From positions 1,984,001 to 2,048,000 of the forward strand of contig OZ244823.1 of NCBI GenBank assembly GCA_965220365.1: a stretch of DNA of 64,000 nucleotides. The letters are read 5' to 3'. The notes below the pieces were generated by a model. That model searched no databases. It saw nothing but the letters and a program-made list of their open reading frames with translations, and had not been told where the DNA came from. Position numbers and translations under genes: made by a program. Every line of letters begins with the position of its first letter. Within the stretch, counting starts at the first letter, position 1. This stretch comes from Bin80 sp965220365 (GTDB lineage Bacteria; Bacteroidota; Rhodothermia; Rhodothermales; Bin80). Of this stretch, positions 52,838 to 61,089 are shown piece after piece.

Positions 52838-52934
52838 TTTGGAAACATTTATAGGGGTGGGGAAGTTCAACCAAATTTAACGGCATTAGTACAATGTCGG
52901 ACGTTCTCTTGCACAACTACAACAGGAGTGAATA

Positions 52935-53204
52935 ATGGCAACCCCTACCCTTGGGGCAGCGAATGCTCCGAACCTGAAAAATTTGGGCCCTCCGTTTGTG
53001 GTGCCAAGCCCTCAAGATCAGTACATAGAGGTCCTGCATTTTGCAGCGCTGTATCTGGTTACTCTGCGCCAGAACGGATACCCTAATTTGCTCAGGGGAT
53101 ACAGCAAATTCAAAGGCATCACCGTAACCGCAAATCACGCGTATTGGATGCAATCGAAGGCTACTATCCTGCTTCAATTATTCACCTATAATTCCCTTCG
53201 ATAA
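52935..53204 (+). CDS. Hypothetical protein at the start of the accessory island, 89 aa
   Basis: I do not recognise the family. A good ribosome site (AGGAG, 8 nt upstream) supports translation. The protein has a proline-rich N-terminus (MATPTLGAANAPNLKNLGPP) and a helical, moderately hydrophobic middle (YIEVLHFAALYLVTLRQNGY), and ends YNSLR. It has no C-terminal glycine, so it does not look like a ubiquitin-type modifier ready for conjugation. It precedes the first MBL-fold gene by 55 bp on the same strand and could be the first gene of the island transcript. Confidence 0.5.
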   Translation: MATPTLGAANAPNLKNLGPPFVVPSPQDQYIEVLHFAALYLVTLRQNGYPNLLRGYSKFKGITVTANHAYWMQSKATILLQLFTYNSLR

Positions 53205-53259
53205 CCTCGCCCTGTGAAGCACGGACGAAAAACCCAACATACCAAGAGTCAGCAGAAAA

Positions 53260-54371
53260 ATGCATACTGTTACATTCTACCCGCTCGGTAACGCGGACAG
53301 CATCAAGATCGATCTTGCCAACGGGCGGAGCCTGTTGTTCGACTACGCGAACACGCGGAATCCAGACGACGGGGATGATCTCAGGATCGACCTCGCAGCG
53401 CAGCTCCAGACCGAACTCTCTAAGGCTCAACGGAAGAGCTTTGATGTTGTGGCATTTACCCACTTGGACGACGATCATGTTACGGGGGCTCCCGACTTCT
53501 TCTATTTGGAACATGCGCTTAAGTATCAGGGCATGGTCGTATTGGGATCGAGGAGCTCTGGGTGCCGGCGGCTGCCATCATCGAAACTGGCCTAACCGGC
53601 GATAGGAGGATCATTCAGAGCGAAGCCCGGCACCGGTTCTTGAAAGGGAAAGGAGTCCGCGTGTTCTCGCATCCCGCCATGCTCGAGAAGTGGCTGGAAA
53701 GTGAGGGGCTCACCGTCGCTAAACGGGAAAACCTGATCACCGATGCGGGAGAAATCATCCCGGGTTTCACTCGGGAAAATGACAGCTTGGAGTTTTTCGT
53801 GCACTCACCGTTCGCTATGCGTTCGGACGAAGGGGAGATGGTGGACCGTAATCGCGACGCTTTGGTAGTTCAGGCGACCTTTGTCAGTTCTGGCAAGGAA
53901 ATCAAGCTTATTCTTGCGTCCGATGTCAATCATGAAGTAATCAATGACATCGTTAGAGTTACTCGGCGAAACAAAAACGACCAACGACTTGAATGGGATC
54001 TCGTCAAAATTCCACATCACTGCTCGTATCGGTCTCTCGGACCCGAGAAGGGGAAGTGGAAGACAGAGCCGACTAGCTTGGTCAAGTGGCTCTACGAGAC
54101 CCAAGGGAGCCTAAGGGGTAGCCTCATCTCTACCAGCAACCCCATTCCTATGGAAGACACGGAACAGCCGCCGCACCGACAGGCGGCCAACTACTACCGT
54201 GGGGTGGTGAGAAGCAAATTCGGCGAGTTCTTGGTGACGATGGAGCATCCCATTCACAACGCACCCGGGCCGTTAGTAGTTGAGATCAGTGAGTCGGGTG
54301 CGACCGTACGTAAGATCATCGGAAGCGGAGCCGCCAGCGTGATTACCCATCCATCTTCCCGTGCTGGGTAG
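53260..54371 (+). pseudogene. ComEC-like metallo-beta-lactamase-fold protein gene with a frameshift
   Basis: The 5' part (53260-about 53550) encodes an MBL start (MHTVTFYPLGNADSIKIDLA) and FTHLDDDHVTGAPDF, the HxDxDH metal motif of ComEC/Rec2-type hydrolases. The continuing homology shifts by one base near 53550 (LWVPAAAIIETGLTGDRRII) and runs to 54371. This second part includes IKLILASDVNHE and VKIPHHCSYRSLG, the second metal-histidine region. Adding one base near 53550 would restore one protein of about 370 residues. The second frame may still be translated. The 3' end overlaps the E2-E1-JAB gene by 11 bp. Confidence 0.72.
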
Positions 54372-56625
54372 GCTCCACATGTTATTGGGAGAATCAATTG
54401 AGCCGGAGGATGTCAGGGTTCTGAAGGCACGCGAATTAGTCCAACTCCTTCAAGCCGAGGTACTGCCGTTTGTGAGTTTCTCGGGTGTCACGAGACGAGA
54501 CGGTGGGTGGGAGTTGGTCCAGATTGAAGTCAGACCTGAAGTGCCAACCCTTCCGGTGAACGATATCCGGCTCTTAGAATCCATAGCGGTTGAGTTTGAC
54601 CCGGCGGACCAATCACAGCCGAGTACCATCGCCTTAAGATCGGACTTTCCGAAAGTCCCGCATACCTACTTGGTTGCGGAGGGCGAACTCTTGAGGCTCT
54701 GCCTGTTCGACGAGCCCTACTCCGAGCAGCGGCTTCACTGGACAGCATCTGCGTACCTACAGCAGTTGCACATTTGGCTGAGTAAGACAGCGACGGGGAC
54801 GCTCCATCAGCCCGATCAGCCAGTCGAGCCGTTTCTGCCTGGGTCACCGGCTCAGGTTGTCCTACCAAGTCAGTTCTTTGAAGCTGACTACTCATCCGGA
54901 CCACAACCTCTTTTGCTAGATGTCTTCCCGCGAAATGCCCAATCTGGTTTTACCTATGTCGCCCGTCGGCAGGATGCAGGCGTCCGTAATGAACTGGATC
55001 TGAAGTGCACTGCGCTTGTTGTCGAGACGATCCCTCAGACTCAGGGTAGCCTCACCCATCACCCAAGGAATTTGTTTCAACTACAAGAGTTTCTCAAGAC
55101 GATGGATACTGATCTCTCCCAGACTCTCCAAGACAGCCTCAGAGATTGGATCATTAGACAGGTCAGGTATCCAGAGGCGTTCGTACTCGTAGTTCTTAGA
55201 ATTCCTGTACGAAGGTCCGATGATGGTGTACCGGAGACGATTGAGGTCCGGGCATTTGAAGTCACCGGCAGTGCCCGGGAGCTGGGAAAGTCTCTTGGCT
55301 ACTTAGACGAGGTTGATGGGAATGTTGGCGCCATCGTAGGCAAACCGAGGACAACTTCTGGATCCCAAAACGTGACCCTTCTACCCTTGAATCCAGTCAG
55401 AGATTTGACCCGTAGACACGCCCAGATTCTCAGCGGAACCCATTGTTTGCCCGACCTTCGTATCCTGGCAGTAGGTGCGGGAGCACTCGGTTCACATATT
55501 CTCCTCAATCTGGCCCGGGGCGGTTTCGGAACATGGGTCGTAATTGATCACGACGTGCTGCTGCCACACAATCTCGTACGCCACGCTCTCCCAGGAGCCT
55601 ACGTCGGCTCTGAGAAAGCGGGAGCTCTAGCCCACTTCGTAAATAGTCTTCATGAAGATGGCCGAACGGTTGATTCACTGGGCGCGGATGTACTTATCCA
55701 TCCAGTCACAGACGAGCTGCGAGCGAAATTTGATGCTATCGATGTCTCCGTAGACTTTTCTGCCTCCCCAGCGGTGGCCCGCTGGTTGGCACTCGATGCA
55801 CCCGGCGATTCTCGCCGAATTTCCGTGTTCCTCAACCCCAAGGGAATGGATTTAGTCCTTATGACTGAAGATGAGACTCGTTCAATGCGACTTGATCAAA
55901 TCGAGGCGCAGTACTATCGGGCTGTGATTGAGCGGAAAGAATTCGCGGAGCACCTGCCAGACAGTACCGAGCAACTGCGATACGGGCGTACATGTCGCGA
56001 CGTCACTAGCACATTACCACAGGACATGATTGCTCTGTTTTCCGGCATCGCCGCTCGAGCGCTGAAGAATAGGATTGCAAACCCAGGATATAGCCTAGCC
56101 ATCTGGCAGATTTCGTCGAATCAATCAGTGTCGTACCGTTCGGTTGAATTGGCGGAGCCGGTTGAGTTCCGTTGCGGCGATTGGCGGATTAGCACTGACA
56201 AGTGCACCCTGCGGAAACTGCATGATCTACGTCAGTGCGCCTTGCCCAACGAAACGGGAGGCGTGCTCCTGGGATACCCCGATCATCTTCACGGAGTGCT
56301 TTACGTCGTTGATGCCCTACCTTCGCCACCAGACAGTGAGGAGTGGCCGACATCATATATTCGGGGTTGCGACGGACTAAAGGAAGCCGTTGATGAAGTC
56401 GCAAGCCGTACCGCCGGTATAGTCAAGTACTTGGGCGAATGGCACTCACATCCTGACAAATCGGCGTGCGAACCGAGTCTGGCAGATCTGAAGTTCCTGT
56501 CATGGCTGACGGACTACATGTTCCTTGATGGTATGCCAGCCTTAATGGCGATCGTGTGTGAGGGTGATGATGTGTCATGGCACGCGGCGACCTTGAATAG
56601 CTCTGAGAACCCTGATGACCGATAG
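54361..56625 (+). CDS. E2-E1-JAB triple-domain protein (bacterial ubiquitin-like conjugation enzyme)
   Basis: This single 754-residue chain appears to combine three activities. Residues about 20-160 look like a bacterial E2 fold with candidate catalytic Cys114 in LRLCLFDEP and nearby DFPKVPHTYL and HWTASAYLQQLHIWL. Residues about 360-600 are a ThiF/E1 adenylation domain: glycine loop ILAVGAGALGSHI (G372-G377), VVIDHDVLLPHNLVRH, and candidate transfer Cys545 in YGRTCRDVTS. Residues about 620-750 are a JAB/JAMM isopeptidase with E631, HSHP (H695, H697), S706 and D709. E1/E2 and JAB proteins act as separate Cap2 and Cap3 in CBASS, and as Bil proteins. The start is GTG 54361 or ATG 54379. It overlaps both neighbours by 11 bp. 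Confidence 0.85.
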   Translation: MLGRLHMLLGESIEPEDVRVLKARELVQLLQAEVLPFVSFSGVTRRDGGWELVQIEVRPEVPTLPVNDIRLLESIAVEFDPADQSQPSTIALRSDFPKVPHTYLVAEGELLRLCLFDEPYSEQRLHWTASAYLQQLHIWLSKTATGTLHQPDQPVEPFLPGSPAQVVLPSQFFEADYSSGPQPLLLDVFPRNAQSGFTYVARRQDAGVRNELDLKCTALVVETIPQTQGSLTHHPRNLFQLQEFLKTMDTDLSQTLQDSLRDWIIRQVRYPEAFVLVVLRIPVRRSDDGVPETIEVRAFEVTGSARELGKSLGYLDEVDGNVGAIVGKPRTTSGSQNVTLLPLNPVRDLTRRHAQILSGTHCLPDLRILAVGAGALGSHILLNLARGGFGTWVVIDHDVLLPHNLVRHALPGAYVGSEKAGALAHFVNSLHEDGRTVDSLGADVLIHPVTDELRAKFDAIDVSVDFSASPAVARWLALDAPGDSRRISVFLNPKGMDLVLMTEDETRSMRLDQIEAQYYRAVIERKEFAEHLPDSTEQLRYGRTCRDVTSTLPQDMIALFSGIAARALKNRIANPGYSLAIWQISSNQSVSYRSVELAEPVEFRCGDWRISTDKCTLRKLHDLRQCALPNETGGVLLGYPDHLHGVLYVVDALPSPPDSEEWPTSYIRGCDGLKEAVDEVASRTAGIVKYLGEWHSHPDKSACEPSLADLKFLSWLTDYMFLDGMPALMAIVCEGDDVSWHAATLNSSENPDDR

Positions 56626-57982
56626 CGCGGCAACACGGACTGGGAAAATTGCTATCGCCCTCTCGGGAGGCGGACATCGTGCCTCGTTGTTTGGTCTCGG
56701 GGTTCTACTCTACTTGACCGACGCAGAAAAGAATAGAGAAGTTGTGTCTGTTTCCTCAGTATCAGGTGGATCGCTTACGAATGCTTGGTTAGCGCGGAGG
56801 GGGGACTATTCAAAGCTTACGGCAGAAGAGCTGGAGAGTCGAGTCGCCCATCCCTTTGTTCAACAGATGGTGCACTACGGTACACTGTGGGCATCCTGGA
56901 CTACGTGGCTCTATGTGGTCACATTATTCATTAGTTTTCTAGGTGTGTTCGCATTGTGGTGGCTTCCCGTTGATCTCCTCGCACGAATCATCTATTTCGT
57001 CCTCGGGCTTGCCGTTTGGGGCCTCCTCGCTGCACTTCGGAATAAGATGTGCGCTCTAGCTTTCCAGAGGACCCTATACTCGGCAGACGGATCCCCTACG
57101 CTACTTCGTGAAATTCAACGCGAAAATGTACAACACATCATCTGTGCGACAGATGTTCGTGCTGGGCAGCATGTGTATTTTTCCGGTGATTTTGTGTGCT
57201 CCTATCGACTTGGATGGGGGTGCCCTAGAGAGTTCCACTTGGCCGATTCCGTACAGGTCTCCGCGGCATTCCCCGGTGGATTCCCACCGCGCTGGCTATC
57301 CACAACACAACATAGCTTTGTGGATGGCGCCGAAGAAACTCCCCACTTCATGGTCTTGTCAGACGGCGGAGTCTACGACAATATGGCCGAGCAGTGGCCG
57401 ATCGGAGTGTGCTCCCGCAAGCGTCGATGGCCAGCATTGGCGGATGTGCTCAAGGAATCCAAAGTGCTAGTGGTCGTAGACGCGTCTGGCCCAATGCGAT
57501 GGGAAGCGGTCCGCCGAATGCGCATTCCGGCGATTGGCGAGATCTTTGCCCTGCTCCGTGTCATACAGGTGCTCTACGATAAGACTACGGCACACCGCCG
57601 GAGCACCTTGGTGGATCGATTTGATCGTGCAGAACAAGGTGGGCAAGGGCTTGAAGGCGCATTCATCATGATCAATCGTAGTCCGTATTGGACTGCTGAT
57701 CATTTCAGTAAGGAGAGTGAGATTTGGCCTGAACGGGCTGAGCGAGCGTTGTGCGTACTCCAGGTGCTCGGCGACGAGAACCGCGAGAAGTGGACTCGTC
57801 TCGCCGAGGAGAATTCGCGTGTCAAGACCACACTTTCGCGCCTTGGCGGCGATGTGTCCGTGAATCTCCTCTACCACGGATATGTATCGGCAATGGCTAA
57901 CTTGCATGTTATCCTTGGTTTCCCCCTGCTCACGGTTCCGTCTATTGACCGCTTTAGGCGTATCGTGGCTAAAGATAAGTAG
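56615..57982 (+). CDS. Patatin-like phospholipase with two membrane helices
   Basis: The 455-residue protein has the patatin/cPLA2 layout. The oxyanion loop is SGGGHRASLFG (G18-R22), the nucleophile elbow SSVSGGSLTNA with probable Ser50 in an SxSxG context, and the second dyad residue lies in LSDGGVYDNM with Asp near 250. Unusually, a pair of hydrophobic helices (about residues 92-140, LYVVTLFISFLGVFALWW and IIYFVLGLAVWGLLAAL) is inserted between the two halves, so the enzyme is probably membrane-anchored. Patatin phospholipases such as CapV are known CBASS effectors that degrade membrane lipids. The start overlaps the E2-E1-JAB stop by 11 bp, implying coupled expression. Confidence 0.87.
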   Translation: MTDSAATRTGKIAIALSGGGHRASLFGLGVLLYLTDAEKNREVVSVSSVSGGSLTNAWLARRGDYSKLTAEELESRVAHPFVQQMVHYGTLWASWTTWLYVVTLFISFLGVFALWWLPVDLLARIIYFVLGLAVWGLLAALRNKMCALAFQRTLYSADGSPTLLREIQRENVQHIICATDVRAGQHVYFSGDFVCSYRLGWGCPREFHLADSVQVSAAFPGGFPPRWLSTTQHSFVDGAEETPHFMVLSDGGVYDNMAEQWPIGVCSRKRRWPALADVLKESKVLVVVDASGPMRWEAVRRMRIPAIGEIFALLRVIQVLYDKTTAHRRSTLVDRFDRAEQGGQGLEGAFIMINRSPYWTADHFSKESEIWPERAERALCVLQVLGDENREKWTRLAEENSRVKTTLSRLGGDVSVNLLYHGYVSAMANLHVILGFPLLTVPSIDRFRRIVAKDK

Positions 57983-57988
57983 GTCAAT

Positions 57989-58837
57989 ATGAGTACGGCA
58001 GTCTTCTGGAATGTCCAACATGGGCATGCGACGACGGTGACATCGCCGAACAACCGTGTCTTCGTGGTCGACTTGGGGCAAGGGTCGTACAGGTCCGGTA
58101 GTACATTCAGTCCGCTGATTTCTCTCCACAACAGTGGCATCTGGAGAATTGATCATCTCATAATCTCACACCCGCACCTCGACCACATTGACGATATCTT
58201 AAATGTGGGGCTGTTCGACGTACGAGTGATGACTAGGCCGGTGCACCTCACACATACCGACATTATGAGCGGCATCCGCGACGTTGATCGACCGAAATTC
58301 GAGTACTACTGGCGGCTGCACCAGCACTTCAAGGAGCCAATTGCCCCTTGGGACGATACCACACAGATGGTAAATTTCGGCGGCCTGAGGGTCCAGGTTT
58401 TTGCACCAAGGACTTGTGCCCGATCAAACATCAACAACCACAGCATTGTGACGGTCTTTGAGGAAGCTGCGGTCAAGGTGGTGATACCTGGCGACAATGA
58501 AGCATGTTCGTTCACCGAGCTGCTCGCAAGGCCTGACTTCTGCCTAGCAGTAGCCGATGCAGACGTGTTGCTGGCCCCACATCATGGCCGGAAAGCCGGG
58601 ACTTGTGTCGAGTTTCTTAAACTCGTGAACCCTAAACTATGCGTGATCTCCGATGGTCGGGCAACAGAGACGAACGCGGCCAGCGAGTACTCGAGGATTG
58701 CACGCGGAGCCTATGTTAAGCGTCGCTCTGGAGGCACACGCTTGCGCCACTGCCTGAGTACTCGGAGCGATGGAACGATTCAAGTTAGCTTTGGACAGGG
58801 GCTTGCAGGGTCCTTTCTTGAGGTTGAGATCGCATAG
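57989..58837 (+). CDS. ComEC-like metallo-beta-lactamase-fold hydrolase
   Basis: The 282-residue intact member of the island's MBL set starts MSTAVFWNVQHGHATTVTSP, with the 'xGxGDA'-like opening of ComEC C-terminal domains. The canonical metal motif HPHLDH (HxHxDH) follows, then KVVIPGDNE and LLAPHHGRKAGTCVEFL, with the second histidine pair. It has no membrane helices, so it is a stand-alone hydrolase. Family members are nucleases or hydrolases of unknown substrate. It starts 6 bp past the patatin stop and is probably in the same transcript. It keeps all metal ligands, unlike its two neighbours, which have Asp at the second position and carry frameshifts. Confidence 0.85.
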   Translation: MSTAVFWNVQHGHATTVTSPNNRVFVVDLGQGSYRSGSTFSPLISLHNSGIWRIDHLIISHPHLDHIDDILNVGLFDVRVMTRPVHLTHTDIMSGIRDVDRPKFEYYWRLHQHFKEPIAPWDDTTQMVNFGGLRVQVFAPRTCARSNINNHSIVTVFEEAAVKVVIPGDNEACSFTELLARPDFCLAVADADVLLAPHHGRKAGTCVEFLKLVNPKLCVISDGRATETNAASEYSRIARGAYVKRRSGGTRLRHCLSTRSDGTIQVSFGQGLAGSFLEVEIA

Positions 58838-59164
58838 TTAGCTCGGGCGGCAACTTCGGCTTCTGCGGACTCGTGTGCGTTCGCCGTTTCAAAGTGCGGC
58901 CTGCTCGCGAACCCGCAGAAAGATTTCGCGCGCCGTGTTTCGTATCAAAAATTCGTATCAAAAAAAAACGGAAACTATATTCATCGCTGGTCGGTACACC
59001 CTAATGTCGTTCATCACCGGCTTGCCTTTGTATTTGTAACTGCCCTTCTCAACGCCTGTGCTGCCTCGGATAGCTGATTGAGGTGCGTTCGGCACCTGTT
59101 CGCATCACTGCTGATCGGTATGCTTGGTACCTATCGGAGGGAGTACTCATCTGGAATCTCTGAC
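58838..59164. other. 327-bp intergenic region inside the island
   Basis: No gene is supported. A short direct repeat (TTCGTATCAAAAA twice, about 58938-58965) is followed by an A-run and AT-rich sequence that could be a promoter for the second half of the island. The gap suggests that the island has two transcripts. Confidence 0.45.
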
Positions 59165-60054
59165 ATGAGTATCGTAAAATCTTTCGCCGTAGGTAACGGC
59201 GCATGTTCTATATCCGACATGGCTCGGACAACTTCTCGGTCATCGATTGCTCCTTACCGGGCGATCGTAGGGACGAAATCCTCGATGAGATCACAGAGCA
59301 AAGAGCCGGAAAGGGGATTTGTCGTTTTATCTCTACCCATCCCGATCAAGACCACATATCTGGCTTGGTGAGCTACGACGACCGCTTCAGCATTGTGAAC
59401 TTCTATGCTGTCAAGAACAAGGCCACGAAGAGCGACGAGACTGAGGACTTCAAGCGTTACAAGAGCCTTCGCAATCACACCCGCAAGGCGTTCTACCTGA
59501 GGTGCGGATGTAAGCGCCGATGGATGAACCAGTCTGACGAAGAACGCGATTCTGCGGGAATTAATATTCTCTGGCCAATTCTGGATAACGTGCATTTCAA
59601 AGATGCTCTACAACAAGCGGAAGACGGCGGTAGTCCCAACAACATATCGCCAATCATCCGTTACAGCGTCTCAAACGGAGCTAGTGTGCTGTGGATGGGC
59701 GATCTTGAAACCGATTTCATGGAGGAGATCAGGGATGCCATCACCCCTGAGGCATCGGACATCCTGTTCGCACCCCATCACGGTCGGAAGAGCGGACGGG
59801 TACCCAAGGACTGGTTGGACAAGATCGCCCCGACGCTCATCGTGGTCGGGGAGGCTCCCTCATCTGATCTTACTTACTACGACGGGTGGAACACAATCAC
59901 CCAGAACTCGGCCGGAGACATCGTTTTCGAATGTCTTAGCGGAAAGACACACGTCTTCGTGTCGAAATCAACGTACTCCGTTGACTTTCTTGACGAGGAA
60001 CAAGGTGTTGGGAATCAACATGGCTGCTACTACATCGGAACATTCTATACATGA
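59165..60054 (+). pseudogene. ComEC-like metallo-beta-lactamase-fold protein gene with a frameshift near its start
   Basis: From the ATG at 59165 the frame reads MSIVKSFAVGNGA and then leaves the homology. Shifting one base at about 59202 gives MFYIRHGSDNFSVIDCSLPG. The joined N-terminus 'FAVGNG(D)MFYIRHG' is what MBL-fold proteins of this group look like, so one base seems missing in the aspartate codon. The rest is complete: THPDQDHISGL (HxDxDH metal motif), VLWMGDLETDFMEEI and LFAPHHGRKSGRVPKDWLD. The downstream frame could still be translated from the ATG at 59203 as 283 residues, without its first beta strand. It pairs with the four-helix membrane protein that follows. Confidence 0.72.
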
Positions 60055-60075
60055 GACCCACGAGAGCCGAGGATT

Positions 60076-60957
60076 GTGTCGACAATGTCCCCAACCGTCA
60101 ATCTGGGAACAGGATCAAATCACCGAGGAGTCATTCATGTCGAGGTTGAGCAGTCTCCTTCGGCAGGTAGGCTCCGCAAATACTATCGCGAGATGGATAT
60201 GGGCGAAGGGAAGACATGGCTAAACCTTATGGTACTCAGTACCAGATACGGTCTGGTCGCCCGCCTTGTACCAGCTCTTGTGTCATTCCTTCCGCTTCTC
60301 CCACTGACATTCGCGCTCGGTGGAACTCTCGAGGAATGGGAAGTAGTGCTTGGCAGGACGACCGGCGTATTTGCTTTGGGCGGTTTCGTTCTTGCGAATT
60401 TCGCTTCAGCGATGGGCAACCGCCTACAGAGCCAGCTTTGGCCCGACTGGCCGTTTGATGCACCAACGAACACTCTACTGATGCCGGACAATTCTGATGT
60501 CTCCCCCCAGCAACGGTCCCTGTGGTACGAGCAAGTCAAGCGGGTGACCGGCATAGATCTCCAAAAGGAGGTGGCTCGTGGTGACGCGGCCGTCATCCGC
60601 GCCACAGTCAATGATGCTGTTGTGTACCTGCGGAACCAGTTTCGGCGCGGTCCAGCGCGTGCTCGTCACGACCAAGAGAGTATCCGTTATGGTAGCGCTA
60701 GGAACCTCACTGGAATGCGACCCGTCTGGCTCGTCCTCTCTCTGACTAGTTGCACAGGTTCATGGGCGGTGTACATTTGGGGGGCATCGGATCTTTTGTG
60801 GCCAATCGTTGCATCGGTTGTCCCCGTGCCACTTTTTCTCATTGCGTTCTCAGTTCTCCCCTCGTACGTCCGAACACGGGCTCGATATTATTGCGAGATC
60901 TTCTTTCGATTATTGAAGGAGGAATCAGTGATGGATGGCGACTCCACCCACACCTAA
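60076..60957 (+). CDS. Four-helix membrane protein of the island (unknown family)
   Basis: I do not recognise a named family. The 293-residue protein has two hydrophobic helices near residues 60-115 (LVARLVPALVSFLPLLPLTF, TTGVFALGGFVLANFAS). A cytosolic middle domain follows (residues about 120-205, with QQRSLWYEQVKRVTGIDL and RATVNDAVVYLRNQFRRG), then two helices near 215-275 (PVWLVLSLTSCTGSWAVYIW, WPIVASVVPVPLFLIAFSVL). The layout recalls the S-4TM membrane effectors found with bacterial immune sensors, but that is only a resemblance. Starts at GTG 60076, ATG 60085 or ATG 60193 are possible. It lies 21 bp past an MBL-fold gene. Confidence 0.6.
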   Translation: MSTMSPTVNLGTGSNHRGVIHVEVEQSPSAGRLRKYYREMDMGEGKTWLNLMVLSTRYGLVARLVPALVSFLPLLPLTFALGGTLEEWEVVLGRTTGVFALGGFVLANFASAMGNRLQSQLWPDWPFDAPTNTLLMPDNSDVSPQQRSLWYEQVKRVTGIDLQKEVARGDAAVIRATVNDAVVYLRNQFRRGPARARHDQESIRYGSARNLTGMRPVWLVLSLTSCTGSWAVYIWGASDLLWPIVASVVPVPLFLIAFSVLPSYVRTRARYYCEIFFRLLKEESVMDGDSTHT

Positions 60958-61068
60958 ATGTCAATACAGAGAGACCGCCCACCTTGGAGCATCATGAAGC
61001 GAGCTGTTGGGGACATTGATGTAATGACCGCCCTGCATCACGAGGAAAAGCCTGGCTGCTTTATATAG
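60958..61068 (+). CDS. Very short open frame after the membrane protein gene, 36 aa
   Basis: The ATG directly follows the TAA of the preceding gene. The frame reads MSIQRDRPPWSIMKRAVGDI then DVMTALHHEEKPGCFI. It ends 21 bp before the ISL3 copy B, so it may be a stub of a gene damaged earlier or a chance frame. There is no ribosome site beyond the upstream coding sequence. Confidence 0.25.
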   Translation: MSIQRDRPPWSIMKRAVGDIDVMTALHHEEKPGCFI

Positions 61069-61089
61069 TGCTTGTCTGAAATTATTTTT

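Larger units (their letters stand above)
52408..52934. other. 527-bp intergenic region between the foldase operon and the accessory island
   Basis: No protein gene is supported; a 65-codon minus-strand frame (52479-52676) has no recognisable features. The right half holds the structured-RNA candidate and terminator listed separately. The region marks the junction between conserved genes on the left and the accessory island on the right. Confidence 0.55.

Noticed and set aside
52935..61068. A standard CBASS operon
   Set aside because: No CD-NTase (Pol-beta type GS...DxD) protein is encoded, so calling it CBASS would be unsupported despite the E1/E2/JAB and patatin components.
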